Source: Acidobacteriota bacterium
GTDB lineage: Bacteria > Acidobacteriota > Blastocatellia > Pyrinomonadales > Pyrinomonadaceae
Assembly (NCBI GenBank): GCA_020199975.1
Contig: JAIVJP010000038.1
Location: 1-5,422, forward strand
Reading direction: 5' to 3'
Length of the DNA: 5,422 nt
Position 1 is the first letter of the stretch; each line of letters opens with the position of its first letter. This document shows positions 5,401-5,422 of this stretch, piece after piece. The position numbers and the translations under genes are program-made. Below the pieces are notes generated by a model. It ran no database searches and was not told where the DNA came from. It saw nothing but the letters and a program-made list of their open reading frames with translations.

Positions 5401-5422
5401 CATTTTCGGCTCTGTTCGACCC

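Overview
The window looks like chromosomal DNA from a moderately GC-rich free-living bacterium. My best guess is the phylum Acidobacteriota, perhaps the Blastocatellia. That guess rests on the style of the proteins and on several kinds of short dispersed intergenic repeat that I associate from memory with such genomes. It is an inference, not a measured placement.

Layout, left to right. Positions 1-128 are non-coding and hold one repeat-like 20-mer. A complete citrate synthase gene (129-1274, minus) follows, with a good sigma-70-type promoter just upstream (1298-1326) and a near-perfect 16-nt dyad above it. A 531-bp gene-free stretch (1275-1805) contains that promoter, a cluster of GC-rich palindromes and no convincing gene. 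Next is a minus-strand two-gene unit. A secreted protein with GYxxGY repeats and a glycine zipper (2759-3769) is followed, with a 4-bp GTGA overlap, by a SAM hydrolase of the DUF62/SAM hydroxide adenosyltransferase family (1806-2762). A 280-bp divergent intergenic region (3770-4049) carries a promoter candidate for each direction. A complete group I cysteine desulfurase (4050-5270, plus) comes next. The last 152 bp form a non-coding block of inverted repeats.

The genes do not form one pathway. Citrate synthase is central carbon metabolism. The SAM hydrolase would cleave S-adenosylmethionine to adenosine and methionine. The cysteine desulfurase supplies sulfur for Fe-S clusters and/or tRNA thiolation. 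The glycine-zipper protein is an exported protein of unknown role. Only it and the SAM hydrolase look co-transcribed and translationally coupled.

The least ordinary aspect is how dispersed repeats have entered genes. A G-rich/C-rich inverted repeat forms most of the first 53 codons of the SAM hydrolase, with no conventional start codon between it and the conserved domain. A CGAGTTT heptamer array supplies the last residues and the stop codon of the cysteine desulfurase. I found no CRISPR array, insertion sequence, tRNA, rRNA or defence system, and no clear sign of a wholly new system.
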